37,058 bases of DNA, from the NCBI GenBank assembly GCA_017635565.1, contig JAGBLE010000002.1:1-37058 (forward strand), written 5' to 3'. This document shows positions 6,512 through 14,899 of the stretch, piece by piece. The notes below the pieces were generated by a model, which saw only the letters and a list, made by a program, of their open reading frames with translations, was not told where the DNA came from and searched no databases. Within the stretch, counting starts at the first letter, position 1. Each line of letters opens with the position of its first letter. A program made the translations under genes and the position numbers. The stretch comes from Bacilli bacterium. GTDB taxonomy: Bacteria; Bacillota_I; Bacilli_A; RFN20; CAG-826.

Positions 6512-7648
6512 TTATCTCACTTTAGATAAACATTCTTTAACAGCAACGCCTTTTGGCAAAAGGACTCTTAATGTTTGCCCTTTTCCACGAGTGGAGAACC
6601 AACATAATCCTTCAACTGAAATATCATGTCTTAAATCATCATCTTCAAGTTCATATTCGAACATATCATAATCTCTAAATGAATTGAAACGTTCACTGAC
6701 TGGGCGGCAGAATTTCTTTTTCTTATTTTCCGCCATCATGTCATCAACTTTTTCGTTGGAAACAACTTTAATCTCTGTTTTCTCACCCATGAATGTACGT
6801 ACAGATGTATGATGCCCACTTATGATGTATAAGCAAGCAAGATTACCTACCATAATCGCACTTCCTTCACCAATGAAACGTCTAGTCATAACTATTTCTT
6901 TCTTTGGAGTAACTAATTTAGCTACATCTTTTTCAACTTTAGAAAGAACTGATGTAGAATTGCTCAAATCAGGTAATTCATATAGGAAAGATGAATTAGA
7001 AAGAGGTATTTCTAAAACATTAGATTTAGTTCCTGGATAAAGCTCAGTTTTAATTTGCCATTTTGTTTTATTGATATAATTCTTTAAGAATTTGTTAATA
7101 AGGGTGGTTTTTCCACTATTGACTTCGCCAATTAAATAAACGTCACGAGCACGTCTTTTCTCTTTGAATTCGATTAAAAGAGGCTCAACATCAACTTTAT
7201 CTTCGCTTCCAATCAATTTTATTGATACTGGATTAATTCCAACTTCAGAAAACCTTTCATCCAAATATCTAATAAGCATGCTGTCAGATACTCCAGAAGA
7301 AAACAAATCACGCTTACTTCCGATTACAACAACATTAAGTTTTTTGATTTTCTTAACAACATCAGGATTTAATGTTCCATTAAATGAGAATAAATCGACC
7401 ATCCATACAACTAAAGCATCAGTTGCAACAGCGTCACTTAAAATTTTGATGATGTCTTTATCAGTGTCATGTTCAAGACTACTCGCGTTTAAAGCAAGCA
7501 TTTTCTCATAACAAGAATTGCAGTATGGAATTTTAGGAACTCCATTTTCAACAATAGATTTTGAGATAAATCCTGATTTCTTTTTGTCATCACTCTGGAG
7601 AATTGCTCCACAGTTATGACATCTAATTACTCTTTTTGCTGATGCCAT
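6512..7648 (-). CDS. yqeH: Circularly permuted ribosome-assembly GTPase YqeH
   Basis: GTPase needed for 30S assembly. It starts with a zinc finger (C10-x2-C13 and C43-x2-C46). Its G motifs come in permuted order, as expected of this family: G4 as SKRD (111-114), G5-like IGSED (146-150), G1 as GEVNSGKTT (174-182), G2 in YPGTK, then the G3 region. G3 is degenerate: where homologues have DTPG, this protein has ELPDLSN (224-230). A C-terminal RNA/protein-binding region follows, with long charged stretches. Length 378 is normal. GGAGG stands 6 bases before the ATG, and the ATG follows the yqeG TAA with no gap. Confidence 0.93.
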   Translation of the reverse strand: MASAKRVIRCHNCGAILQSDDKKKSGFISKSIVENGVPKIPYCNSCYEKMLALNASSLEHDTDKDIIKILSDAVATDALVVWMVDLFSFNGTLNPDVVKKIKKLNVVVIGSKRDLFSSGVSDSMLIRYLDERFSEVGINPVSIKLIGSEDKVDVEPLLIEFKEKRRARDVYLIGEVNSGKTTLINKFLKNYINKTKWQIKTELYPGTKSNVLEIPLSNSSFLYELPDLSNSTSVLSKVEKDVAKLVTPKKEIVMTRRFIGEGSAIMVGNLACLYIISGHHTSVRTFMGEKTEIKVVSNEKVDDMMAENKKKKFCRPVSERFNSFRDYDMFEYELEDDDLRHDISVEGLCWFSTRGKGQTLRVLLPKGVAVKECLSKVR

Positions 7649-8173
7649 TTATTTATTCCTCCAATCAATGAGATTGCCTTTTTTTAAATGATATTTTCTT
7701 ATTGGTCGATCGAAAATTCGATTAATGTGAGTTGTCCATTGGTCTTCTTTGACGATTTTTTCGGTTAAGACAACACGAATCTTCGCATTGTGAGCCGCTA
7801 AGACATCAGTCATCATTTGGTCTCCAACAAGCATAACGTTATCTTTAGATATATTTCTTTTAAGAATTTCTCTATTAATTCTTTTGGCAAATGGTTTTCT
7901 TGCGCTACTGAGAAATTCGACATTGAGTTCTGAAGCATATCCGATAACTCTTTTTGCTTTATTATTACTTATAATAATTGGTTTTATACCATTTTCTTTA
8001 AGACTATTAACATATTTAATTGTTCTTTCATTTGGTTGACGGGCTTTATAACTATCTAACGTATTATCCAAGTCCATGAATAGAACCTTAACGTCTTGTT
8101 TAATGAAGAAACTAGGTTCAATTTCGTATATAGATTTTGAATGAGCAAATGGAATAAAACTTTTAAACATCAT
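7649..8173 (-). CDS. yqeG: YqeG-family HAD-type phosphatase
   Basis: A 174-residue HAD (IIIA) phosphatase. Motif I is FMDLDNTLD (DxDxT, nucleophile Asp first), motif II lies in PIIISNN, motif III at KPFAKRINREIL and motif IV in MLVGDQMMTDVLAA. Substrate unknown; its fixed place before yqeH and nadD suggests a link to nucleotide or ribosome metabolism. Two adjacent Met codons (8173 and 8170) could start it; the ribosome site is weak (GGAT). It is the first gene of the five-domain cluster and follows the parC terminator. Confidence 0.9.
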   Translation of the reverse strand: MMFKSFIPFAHSKSIYEIEPSFFIKQDVKVLFMDLDNTLDSYKARQPNERTIKYVNSLKENGIKPIIISNNKAKRVIGYASELNVEFLSSARKPFAKRINREILKRNISKDNVMLVGDQMMTDVLAAHNAKIRVVLTEKIVKEDQWTTHINRIFDRPIRKYHLKKGNLIDWRNK

Positions 8174-8189
8174 AGTCTATATCCATTTT

Positions 8190-8220
8190 AATTGAAAAAG
8201 TCTTTATTTAATAGACTTTT
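8190..8220 (-). terminator. Probable terminator after parC
   Basis: AAAAGTCT (8196-8203) pairs with AGACTTTT (8213-8220), 8 base pairs with a 9-base loop; read on the - strand it is followed by TTTTTCAATTAAAA. Its low GC makes it weaker than the others. A DnaA-box match, TGTGAATAA (8220-8228), starts at its last base. Confidence 0.55.
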
Positions 8221-8260
8221 GTGAATAATTGCTCATATCTTATTTTCTTTTTAAGAAAAA

Positions 8261-8296
8261 AGTAGTCAATTAATATATACTAATTAACTACTAATT
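8261..8296 (-). repeat. AATTAGTAG-type element downstream of parC, with an inverted repeat
   Basis: On the - strand AATTAGTAG (8288-8296) is followed by TTAATTAGTA. AGTAGTCAATTA (8261-8272) and TAATTAACTACT (8281-8292) are inverted copies with one mismatch and an 8-base loop. The element follows the parC stop and resembles sequences after the crp-like gene, plsY, glyQS and lepA. Confidence 0.5.
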
Positions 8297-8330
8297 TCTA
8301 ACTATAATTGAATCGTATAACTTTGTTATA

Positions 8331-11057
8331 TTAATCCAAATCATCAAATATTGATATTTGTTCAAAACTTCCAGGTTCTTTATCTTTTTCTTTTTTTTCT
8401 TGTTTTGTTTCAGCCTTATTTTCTGCTTCAGCTTCTGGAATTGCATTAGCTTCAGTAGATTTATTATTAGATTCTTCTACTACGTCATCAATTTTTTCTT
8501 CGGTGTTTTCAAAACTATTGTTTTGCTCACTAATATCTGATGAATTTGAAGCTGGGCTTTCTTTAATGATTATTGGATGAGAAACATTGTGCTTTCCAAT
8601 ATTTTCTATATCAGTATCAAAGACAAAACTAATGCGTTGTTTCAAAGTCATTTCATCAATGTTTTTCTTAGCGTACTGAGCCTCTGTATTCCTAAAATCA
8701 TTAATTGTTAAAGGAACAATTGTTTGATCGTTTAAATATAAGGAAAGAGTTATATCGTCACTTCTCTTACACTTCATAGCATATACAATGCTATGTTGAT
8801 CTCCTTTAAAACTTTGCAAAATCGATTGAACCTTTCCCAAACGATTGGTTCTGAAGAATTTACTCGTATCTGTTACACGCATGTGTCCTTTATTAGTAAA
8901 TAATATGATTTTTGATTTTTCTTCTCGTTCAAAACTTAGAAGTCCAGCGGCTTGATTACTTCCTAATTGTGAAATTGATTTAACTCCTCCTGCTTTAGAA
9001 CCAAGAATAGTTAATTCGTTTTCGTTAAATAAAGAACAATTACCGTTATTAGTAATTACTAATAAATCACTGTCTCCTGTTAATAATTCAATTCCTACAA
9101 TGGAATCGTTAGTGAGAAGTTTCATATATTTGGCAGGGCGTGATCTTTTCACTAGTTCAAGAGAAGAAACCGCCATACGTTTAATTTGACCAAACTTGGT
9201 CAATATACCAAGATATAAGTCATTTCTCATCTCGCTTAAAGACATGACTTTAATGATTTTTTCTCCGCTTGCTAAGGTTGTAAACTCATTAATATGAGTT
9301 CCTTCATCTTTCCACTTGTTATCAGTGAGATTATGAACACCTATAACTGCGTAGTTACCTAAATTTGTAAAACAAATTAGGTAATCAGTGGTAAGAGCCT
9401 TACCCATTCCAACAAGCATATCACCACTTTTAAGTCCTGGTAATTCGTTATTGGAACTACTAAAACTACGAATTGAACTACGTTTTAAATATCCATCAAA
9501 TGAAACCGCAACCATGACTTCTTCTTTTGCGATTAATTCACGTTTATCAATTTCTTTTGTTTCACCTTTTTCAGCGATTAAAGTTCTTCTTTCATCTCCA
9601 TATTTATCAGAAATGTATTTGAGATCTCTAATCAACACCCGATTGAGTTTAGCGGGGTCTTCTAATATTCCATTAAGGTTTTGGATATCGTGTTGAAGTT
9701 GAGCTTTCTCTTTTTCTAAGATAATTTCATCAGTATGACTCAATTTATATAATGGCATGGTCACAATTGCTTCCGCTTGTTCGTTTGATAAATCAAATCT
9801 ATTAATCAAATTAATCTTTGAATCAGCTTTGTCTTTACTTTTTCGGATGATATCAACTACTTCATTAATATTTAAAGACGCTAAAATTAATCCATCGACA
9901 ATATGTAAACGGTCAGAATATTTCTTTAAATCAAATTTACTCTTACGAGTAACAACATCGACTTGATGAGCGATATAAGCATCAACAAAGTCTAATAAAT
10001 TCAAAGTTTTTGGTCGACCATCAACAATCGCCACCATGTTAGCGGTGTAACCAGTCAATAAATTAGTTTTCTTCATCAAATATTGAAGAATAAGGTCGGC
10101 TTTTGCGTTCTTTTTAACATCGACAACAATTCTAATTCCTTTATAATCGGATTCATCACGAACCTCAATAATGCCATCAATCGCTTTAGAATGTCTAATT
10201 TTGTCTATTTCATAGACAAGCTGAATTTTTACCACTTTATAAGGAATTTCTGTGATGATTATTTGATTTATATCCTTTTTTTCAACGATTTCAGCTTTGC
10301 CACTGACTTCAATTCTTCCTCGACCAGTTTGATATATTGATTCTAAACCACTGGATTTATAAATATATCCTCCACCAGGAAAATCTGGACCTTGAACAAA
10401 TTGCATCAAGTCTTCGACTGTTGCGGTTTTATGTCCAATTCGATAAATAACAGCTTCAATAACTTCTCTTAAGTTATGAGGTGGTATTTCAGTTGCTAAA
10501 GCAACTGCAATACCTTCAGTTCCATTGACCAATAAGTTAGGGAAACGAGAAGGCAAAACAACAGGCTCAAATTCTGTATCATCAAAATTGAGCTGCATAT
10601 CCACTGTTTGCTTTTCAATATCAGAAATCAATTCATTTGATAATTCAGAAAGCCTACTTTCTGTATATCGGTACGCCGCAGGAGAATCTCCATCGATTGA
10701 ACCATTATTACCTTGGAAATCAATTAATGGATATCTTACCTTCCAATCTTGGCTCATTCTCGCAAGAGCTTCATAAATCGATATATCTCCATGTGGGTGA
10801 TATGTTCCCATGACCGCTCCAACGGTATGAGCACATTTTTTTGTTGGCTTATTAAAAGTGTTACCACTTTTATACATCGAAAAAATGATTCTCCTTTGAA
10901 CTGGTTTTAATCCATCTCTCACATCAGGAATAGCACGATCTTGAATGACATATTTTGCATAGGTTGCATATCGATCACTCATTACATCTTCAAGAGGTTC
11001 AGTTGAAATATTTTCTTCAAAATTTTCTTCGACGATGTCTTGTTTTTTCTTCGCCAT
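8331..11057 (-). CDS. parC: DNA topoisomerase IV subunit A (ParC/GrlA)
   Basis: Cuts and rejoins DNA to separate replicated chromosomes. The N-terminal breakage-reunion domain includes RAIPDVRDGLKPVQRRI, HPHGD (87-91) and the catalytic Tyr at 131 (AAYRYTESRL). The C-terminal beta-propeller (about 500-820) has blade repeats without the gyrase GyrA-box, which together with pairing to parE supports ParC over GyrA. At the quinolone position equal to Ser80 of S. aureus GrlA it has Ile92 (GDISIYE); the following acidic residue (E96) is kept. After about residue 830 there is an acidic, Glu/Lys-rich low-complexity tail ending QISIFDDLD, which looks like a beta-clamp binding peptide. The tail makes it longer (908) than usual (about 800). 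GGAGG precedes the ATG inside the end of parE. Confidence 0.93.
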   Translation of the reverse strand: MAKKKQDIVEENFEENISTEPLEDVMSDRYATYAKYVIQDRAIPDVRDGLKPVQRRIIFSMYKSGNTFNKPTKKCAHTVGAVMGTYHPHGDISIYEALARMSQDWKVRYPLIDFQGNNGSIDGDSPAAYRYTESRLSELSNELISDIEKQTVDMQLNFDDTEFEPVVLPSRFPNLLVNGTEGIAVALATEIPPHNLREVIEAVIYRIGHKTATVEDLMQFVQGPDFPGGGYIYKSSGLESIYQTGRGRIEVSGKAEIVEKKDINQIIITEIPYKVVKIQLVYEIDKIRHSKAIDGIIEVRDESDYKGIRIVVDVKKNAKADLILQYLMKKTNLLTGYTANMVAIVDGRPKTLNLLDFVDAYIAHQVDVVTRKSKFDLKKYSDRLHIVDGLILASLNINEVVDIIRKSKDKADSKINLINRFDLSNEQAEAIVTMPLYKLSHTDEIILEKEKAQLQHDIQNLNGILEDPAKLNRVLIRDLKYISDKYGDERRTLIAEKGETKEIDKRELIAKEEVMVAVSFDGYLKRSSIRSFSSSNNELPGLKSGDMLVGMGKALTTDYLICFTNLGNYAVIGVHNLTDNKWKDEGTHINEFTTLASGEKIIKVMSLSEMRNDLYLGILTKFGQIKRMAVSSLELVKRSRPAKYMKLLTNDSIVGIELLTGDSDLLVITNNGNCSLFNENELTILGSKAGGVKSISQLGSNQAAGLLSFEREEKSKIILFTNKGHMRVTDTSKFFRTNRLGKVQSILQSFKGDQHSIVYAMKCKRSDDITLSLYLNDQTIVPLTINDFRNTEAQYAKKNIDEMTLKQRISFVFDTDIENIGKHNVSHPIIIKESPASNSSDISEQNNSFENTEEKIDDVVEESNNKSTEANAIPEAEAENKAETKQEKKEKDKEPGSFEQISIFDDLD

Positions 11058-11058
11058 A

Positions 11059-12993
11059 TTACTTTACCTCCTTCATAAATGTATCGATTTTATTAAAATC
11101 GACGTTCTCTTCAACCCATTTTCGACGCACACTAGCGTCATTCCCCATTAAGATTTTTACTCTCTTTTCAACAAGGAATGGGTCATTAATATCAACTTGA
11201 ATCAAGAACCTCGTTCTTGGATCCATTGTAGTTTCTTTTAATTGAATCGCATCCATCTCACCGAGACCTTTGTATCGGTTAATCTTATATCCGGATCCAA
11301 CTTTTTTCTTAGCTTTTTCAAGTCCTTCATCATCCCAAGCATATTCTTGGACAAGTTTTTTGTTTTCTTCTTTGTAAACACGATATAAAGGTGGAACAGC
11401 AATATAAATATGTCCAGATGTAATAAGGGTCCTCATATAGTGATAGAAGAAAGTAAGCAAAAGAGTTTGAATATGTGCTCCATCAGTATCAGCATCGGTC
11501 ATGATAATGATTTTTCCATAGTGAATATCATCAATATCGAAACTTTGACCAAATCCAGCACCAACAGTATTGATGATGGTTGCAATTTCCTCGTTGTGGA
11601 GAAGTTTGTCTAAAGAAATCGAATCGGTATTAAGTGGCTTACCACGAAGTGGTAATATTGCTTGATGAATTCTGTCTCTTCCTTTTTTAGCGGTTCCACC
11701 AGCGGAATCACCCTCAACGATGAATAATTCGTTTTTGAGATATTCTTTCGATTGAGCTGGTGTGAGTTTATCAGATAAGATAACCTCTTGTTTTGCTTTT
11801 TTACTGCTTCTCGCTTCATCTTTTGCTTTACGAGCAGCAATACGAGCTTGCTGAGAATCAACACATTTCTTAATGATTCTCATCGCGTTTTCTTTATTTT
11901 CGGTTAAATAATAAGTAAACTTATTATAAATCAAATTTGACACAACTGAATTAGCAACAGGAGTTCCAAGTTTTCCTTTGGTTTGTCCTTCAAATTCAAG
12001 CAATTCTTCTGGGATTTTCAAAGAAATAATTGCGGTCAATCCTTCTCTAATATCACTACCTTCAAGCTTCTTTCCTTTAACTAAACCCGCCATTTCAGCA
12101 AAGTCATTTACTGCACGGGTAATGCCGGTTCTAAAACCTGATTCATGAGTGCCACCATCTCCGGTTTTTACGTTGTTAACGTAAGAATAAATGGTTTCGT
12201 TATAATCTTCGTAACAATATTGAAGAGCAATTTCTGTTTCAATGTTAGTGACAGGGTCAACTTCTGAAAAATTCACAACATCAATGATTGGTTTCTTTTC
12301 ATCGTTAAGATTTGTGATATATTCGACAAGACCATTTTGATAGAAAAACTCTTGCTTGTCTCCACTTCTTTCATCACTAATGATGAAACGAACACCTTTC
12401 ATCAAAAATGCACTCTCTTGTAAGTGGGATGCAATCGTATCATATTTAAAATCAACAGTCGAAAAAATCTCAGGATCTGGTTTAAATCTAACTAATGTTC
12501 CGTGTTTATTTGTATTTCCAAGTCTTTCTAATGGAGTGACTAGATGTCCTCCTTTTTCAAAACGCAAATGATAAATGCCTCCACCTTGATAAACAGTGAC
12601 ATCACACCAAACGCTTAATGCGTTAGTTACTGATGCACCGACACCATGGAGACCACCAGCGCTTTTATAAACTTGAGAATTGAACTTACCACCTGCGTGA
12701 AGTTCAGTAAAAACAATTTCGACACCTGGCCGACCTGTTTCTTTATTGATTCCGACTGGAATTCCTCTACCTTCATCTAATACGGAACAACTTCCATCTT
12801 TGTGTAATGTGACAGTAATATTCTTACCGTAGCCACTTAATGCTTCATCGACTGCGTTGTCGACAACTTCCCAGACTAGATGATGGAGACCACTTGAATT
12901 TGAGCTACCGATATACATTGCAGGTCTTTTGCGAACACCTTCAAGACCTTGTAAAATATGGATATCGTTTGCTGTATATTGTCTCTCCGCCAT
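11059..12993 (-). CDS. parE: DNA topoisomerase IV subunit B (ParE/GrlB)
   Basis: ATPase subunit of topoisomerase IV, 644 residues. The GHKL ATPase domain shows WEVVDNAVDEAL, DEGRGIPVGI and GGLHGVGASVTNALS; the transducer follows; the TOPRIM domain has FIVEGDSAGG and MTDADTDGAHI, and the C-terminal part has YKGLGEM. It lacks the GyrB-type spacing and is directly upstream of parC (one-base gap), which supports ParE. AGGTAGG before the ATG is the ribosome site, and a TATAAT lies at 13018-13023 on the - strand. Target of coumarin-type inhibitors in this family. Confidence 0.94.
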   Translation of the reverse strand: MAERQYTANDIHILQGLEGVRKRPAMYIGSSNSSGLHHLVWEVVDNAVDEALSGYGKNITVTLHKDGSCSVLDEGRGIPVGINKETGRPGVEIVFTELHAGGKFNSQVYKSAGGLHGVGASVTNALSVWCDVTVYQGGGIYHLRFEKGGHLVTPLERLGNTNKHGTLVRFKPDPEIFSTVDFKYDTIASHLQESAFLMKGVRFIISDERSGDKQEFFYQNGLVEYITNLNDEKKPIIDVVNFSEVDPVTNIETEIALQYCYEDYNETIYSYVNNVKTGDGGTHESGFRTGITRAVNDFAEMAGLVKGKKLEGSDIREGLTAIISLKIPEELLEFEGQTKGKLGTPVANSVVSNLIYNKFTYYLTENKENAMRIIKKCVDSQQARIAARKAKDEARSSKKAKQEVILSDKLTPAQSKEYLKNELFIVEGDSAGGTAKKGRDRIHQAILPLRGKPLNTDSISLDKLLHNEEIATIINTVGAGFGQSFDIDDIHYGKIIIMTDADTDGAHIQTLLLTFFYHYMRTLITSGHIYIAVPPLYRVYKEENKKLVQEYAWDDEGLEKAKKKVGSGYKINRYKGLGEMDAIQLKETTMDPRTRFLIQVDINDPFLVEKRVKILMGNDASVRRKWVEENVDFNKIDTFMKEVK

Positions 12994-13017
12994 ACTATAC
13001 CTACCTTTTCGCCGTTC

Positions 13018-13062
13018 ATTATAAACGGAAAATATTGAAAATATAAAGTAATTTAGTAGAAT
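13018..13062. promoter_or_regulatory. Divergent promoters of parE (-) and plsY (+)
   Basis: For plsY: TTGAAA (13035-13040), 16 bases, then TAGAAT (13057-13062); GGGG at 13069-13072 serves as ribosome site for the ATG at 13079. For parE on the - strand: TATAAT (13018-13023) with only a weak -35. The two promoters share an 85-base gap, so one protein bound here could affect both. Confidence 0.6.
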
Positions 13063-13078
13063 AGATTAGGGGTAACAA

Positions 13079-13846
13079 ATGGATATTATATTATATAATA
13101 TTTTGATTTCATTTTTAGTAATTTTTATTGGATATTTATTCGGTTCCATTCCAAATGGTATTTGGATTGGGAAGATATTTTTCCATAAAGATCCACGAGA
13201 TTATGGAAGTGGAAACTCTGGCGGAACCAACGTTGGAAGAGTATTTGGAAAGAAAGTTGGTCTTATTGTCATCATTTTGGACGCAATAAAAGCTGTTTTA
13301 CCATTATATCTCATCTGGTTGTTCCTAATTAAAGTCCCGTTATATAATAATTTACCGTTAATGCCTGACATCGCTCTTAAATATTCTGGCGCTGACATCA
13401 GTGGATATATGATTCAGTGGCCTGTTTATTGGTTATCAGTCATTGGATCAAGTCTTGGCCACTGTTATCCAGTGTTTTATAAATTCAATGGAGGGAAAAA
13501 TGTTGCTGTTTATTACGGAATAGCGGTTTCATCCGGTTGGATGTTTGGTGTTATTCCTGGAATTATCTTCTTCATTGTTCTCAAAATTAAGAAATGGGTT
13601 TCCCTTGCAAGCGTATCTGGAGCATGGTTTTCAGTTCTCTTAGCGTGGATTTGGGCATTATTGATTCTTGCTGGAGTAGTTAACGGGTCAAATGTTTGGC
13701 AAGTAAATTATGGCCCTGCTCTTGAATGCAATTATGTCTTTGCTCTTGTCATGACTTTTGGCGCTGTAATTTTAACCATCAAACATCGTTCAAATTTTGA
13801 GAGAATAAAAAACAACACCGAAAGCAAGATTAAGTGGATGAAATAA
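13079..13846 (+). CDS. plsY: Glycerol-3-phosphate acyltransferase (acyl-phosphate type) PlsY
   Basis: Integral membrane enzyme that transfers an acyl group from acyl-phosphate to the 1-position of glycerol 3-phosphate, the first step of phospholipid synthesis. Family motifs: GSIPNGIWIGK at the first helix, the glycine-rich GSGNSGGTNVGR with the following DAIKA, then GSSLGHCYPVFYKFNGGKNVA (the usual GGKGVA with Asn for Gly). Several hydrophobic helices; C-terminal IKHRSNFERI. At 255 residues it is longer than the usual 200 or so because of insertions around 85-120 and 190-225. It stands alone, with its own promoter and terminator. Confidence 0.95.
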   Translation: MDIILYNILISFLVIFIGYLFGSIPNGIWIGKIFFHKDPRDYGSGNSGGTNVGRVFGKKVGLIVIILDAIKAVLPLYLIWLFLIKVPLYNNLPLMPDIALKYSGADISGYMIQWPVYWLSVIGSSLGHCYPVFYKFNGGKNVAVYYGIAVSSGWMFGVIPGIIFFIVLKIKKWVSLASVSGAWFSVLLAWIWALLILAGVVNGSNVWQVNYGPALECNYVFALVMTFGAVILTIKHRSNFERIKNNTESKIKWMK

Positions 13847-13848
13847 TT

Positions 13849-13878
13849 GATTAGTAGATGATTAGTATTAAATTAGTA
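13849..13878 (+). repeat. AATTAGTAG-type element downstream of plsY
   Basis: Starting two bases after the plsY TAA, GATTAGTAG (13849-13857), GATTAGTAT (13860-13868) and AATTAGTA (13871-13878) follow each other at 11-base spacing, as in the copy after the crp-like gene. TGTGAATTG and TTTTCCACA, both DnaA-box-like, follow. Confidence 0.55.
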
Positions 13879-13897
13879 AAAATAATAAATGTGAATT

Positions 13898-13933
13898 GAG
13901 TTTTCCACACACCGAGAAAACTCTTTATTTTTT
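13898..13933 (+). terminator. Rho-independent terminator after plsY
   Basis: GAGTTTTC (13898-13905) pairs with GAAAACTC (13916-13923), with a 10-base loop, followed by TTTATTTTTT. Bases 13934-14030 between this and the next terminator are AT-rich; I see no gene in them. Confidence 0.85.
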
Positions 13934-14028
13934 CTTGATATAGACAATAACTTTTTAATTGACTTTTATATTCATTTTTTTGTATTTGTCGCATTACAAG
14001 GGAAAAGCTCCACTATTTACTTTATTAG

Positions 14029-14065
14029 CAAAAATAAAAGCACCAGAATCGATTTCTGATGCTTT
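14029..14065 (-). terminator. Rho-independent terminator after the yneF-like gene
   Basis: On the - strand AAAGCATCAGAA and TTCTGGTGCTTT form a 12-base-pair stem with one G-U pair and a 5-base loop, followed by TATTTTTGC. It lies 22 bases beyond the yneF-like stop and ends the rpmG-efp-yneF direction. Confidence 0.88.
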
Positions 14066-14087
14066 AATAAATAACCTTCAATTTAAG

Positions 14088-14306
14088 TTATCTTTGTTGC
14101 CTTTTAACAGCGTTCATTGTGCGTTGAATATCAGCTTCGCTTGGCTTTCTTCCAACGCTTTGATAAAGAGCTCTAATCATCGCCTCGTTAATTGGTGGGT
14201 TCTTTTCGAGTTGTCTTTTGAAGAAATAACGTGCTCCAAAGAATCCTCCGATTACTCCAACGACAAGAGCGGCTACTAATAAGCCAATCCATGCTCCTGT
14301 GCCCAT
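14088..14306 (-). CDS. yneF: UPF0154 (YneF-family) small membrane protein
   Basis: A 72-residue protein with one N-terminal transmembrane helix (about 5-27, GLLVAALVVGVIGGFFGARYF) followed by the family's conserved cytoplasmic part: NPPINEAMIRALYQSVGRKPSE and then a basic end. The asparagine-proline-proline-isoleucine and MGRKPSE-like patterns identify UPF0154. Function unknown. It follows efp by 9 bases and is probably co-transcribed with it. Confidence 0.9.
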   Translation of the reverse strand: MGTGAWIGLLVAALVVGVIGGFFGARYFFKRQLEKNPPINEAMIRALYQSVGRKPSEADIQRTMNAVKRQQR

Positions 14307-14315
14307 ATTAAGCTC

Positions 14316-14873
14316 CTATGCTCTTCCGTCGTAATCACCATTATCAGTTCTTACTAAGACTACTTCGCCTTCTTCAATGAATAATGGGACTCTGACTTTT
14401 AATCCTGTTTCTAATTCAGCGTCTTTCATTGCTTTATTAACAGTGTCGCCTCTAATAGCAGGTTCACAATGTGTGATTTTTAAAGCAACTTTAGCTGGTA
14501 AGTTAATTCCAAGGACTTCTCCTTCATAACTTGTGATTTCAACTGTTTCTTCGCCTTTTAAGAATTGCATTTCCCAAGTGAGTCTTTCTTTAGAAATCTC
14601 GATTTGTTCATATGTTTCTTGATCCATGAAGCAAAGGAAATCACCGGTATCATATAAGTATTGCATTTGACGTTTTTCAAGTCTGATGGTTTCAATTCCA
14701 TAGCCACTATTACGAGCGATTTCTGTGACAGCTCCAGTACGTAAATTCTTAACTTTGACTTTGGCGACCATTTTTCTCATTGCTGTCTTATTTAATAAGA
14801 TATCTAAAACTTGATAAATGTTGCCTTCTTCAATGAAGTAGTTTCCTGGTCTTAATTCAGTAACGTTAACCAT
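14316..14873 (-). CDS. efp: Translation elongation factor P, with an atypical tip loop
   Basis: Relieves ribosome stalling at proline runs. The 185-residue length and three-domain layout fit: N-terminal KOW-like domain, then MDQETYEQIEI in domain II and GDTVNKAMKDAELETG leading to VPLFIEEGEVVLVRT in domain III. The tip loop that carries the modified Lys (PGKG) or Arg (PGRG) in other bacteria reads NKTAMRKM here (28-35), with Met32 at the place of the modified residue. Mycoplasma EF-P, as I recall it, has the same NKTAMR, so this is probably a lineage form and not damage. No modification enzyme gene is in the window. AGAAAGGA is the ribosome site; a TGG-TATAAT extended -10 lies upstream. Confidence 0.95.
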   Translation of the reverse strand: MVNVTELRPGNYFIEEGNIYQVLDILLNKTAMRKMVAKVKVKNLRTGAVTEIARNSGYGIETIRLEKRQMQYLYDTGDFLCFMDQETYEQIEISKERLTWEMQFLKGEETVEITSYEGEVLGINLPAKVALKITHCEPAIRGDTVNKAMKDAELETGLKVRVPLFIEEGEVVLVRTDNGDYDGRA

Positions 14874-14899
14874 TTGTATATTCCTTTCTTTTAAATTCC

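Noticed and set aside
8358-8540. Phe-rich frame opposite the parC tail
   Set aside because: It is the antisense of the Lys/Glu-rich low-complexity tail; no support as a gene.
10083-10340. Open frame opposite parC (85 codons)
   Set aside because: Lies entirely antisense to conserved ParC sequence, has no ribosome site and a biased, Asn/Phe-rich composition; a shadow frame.
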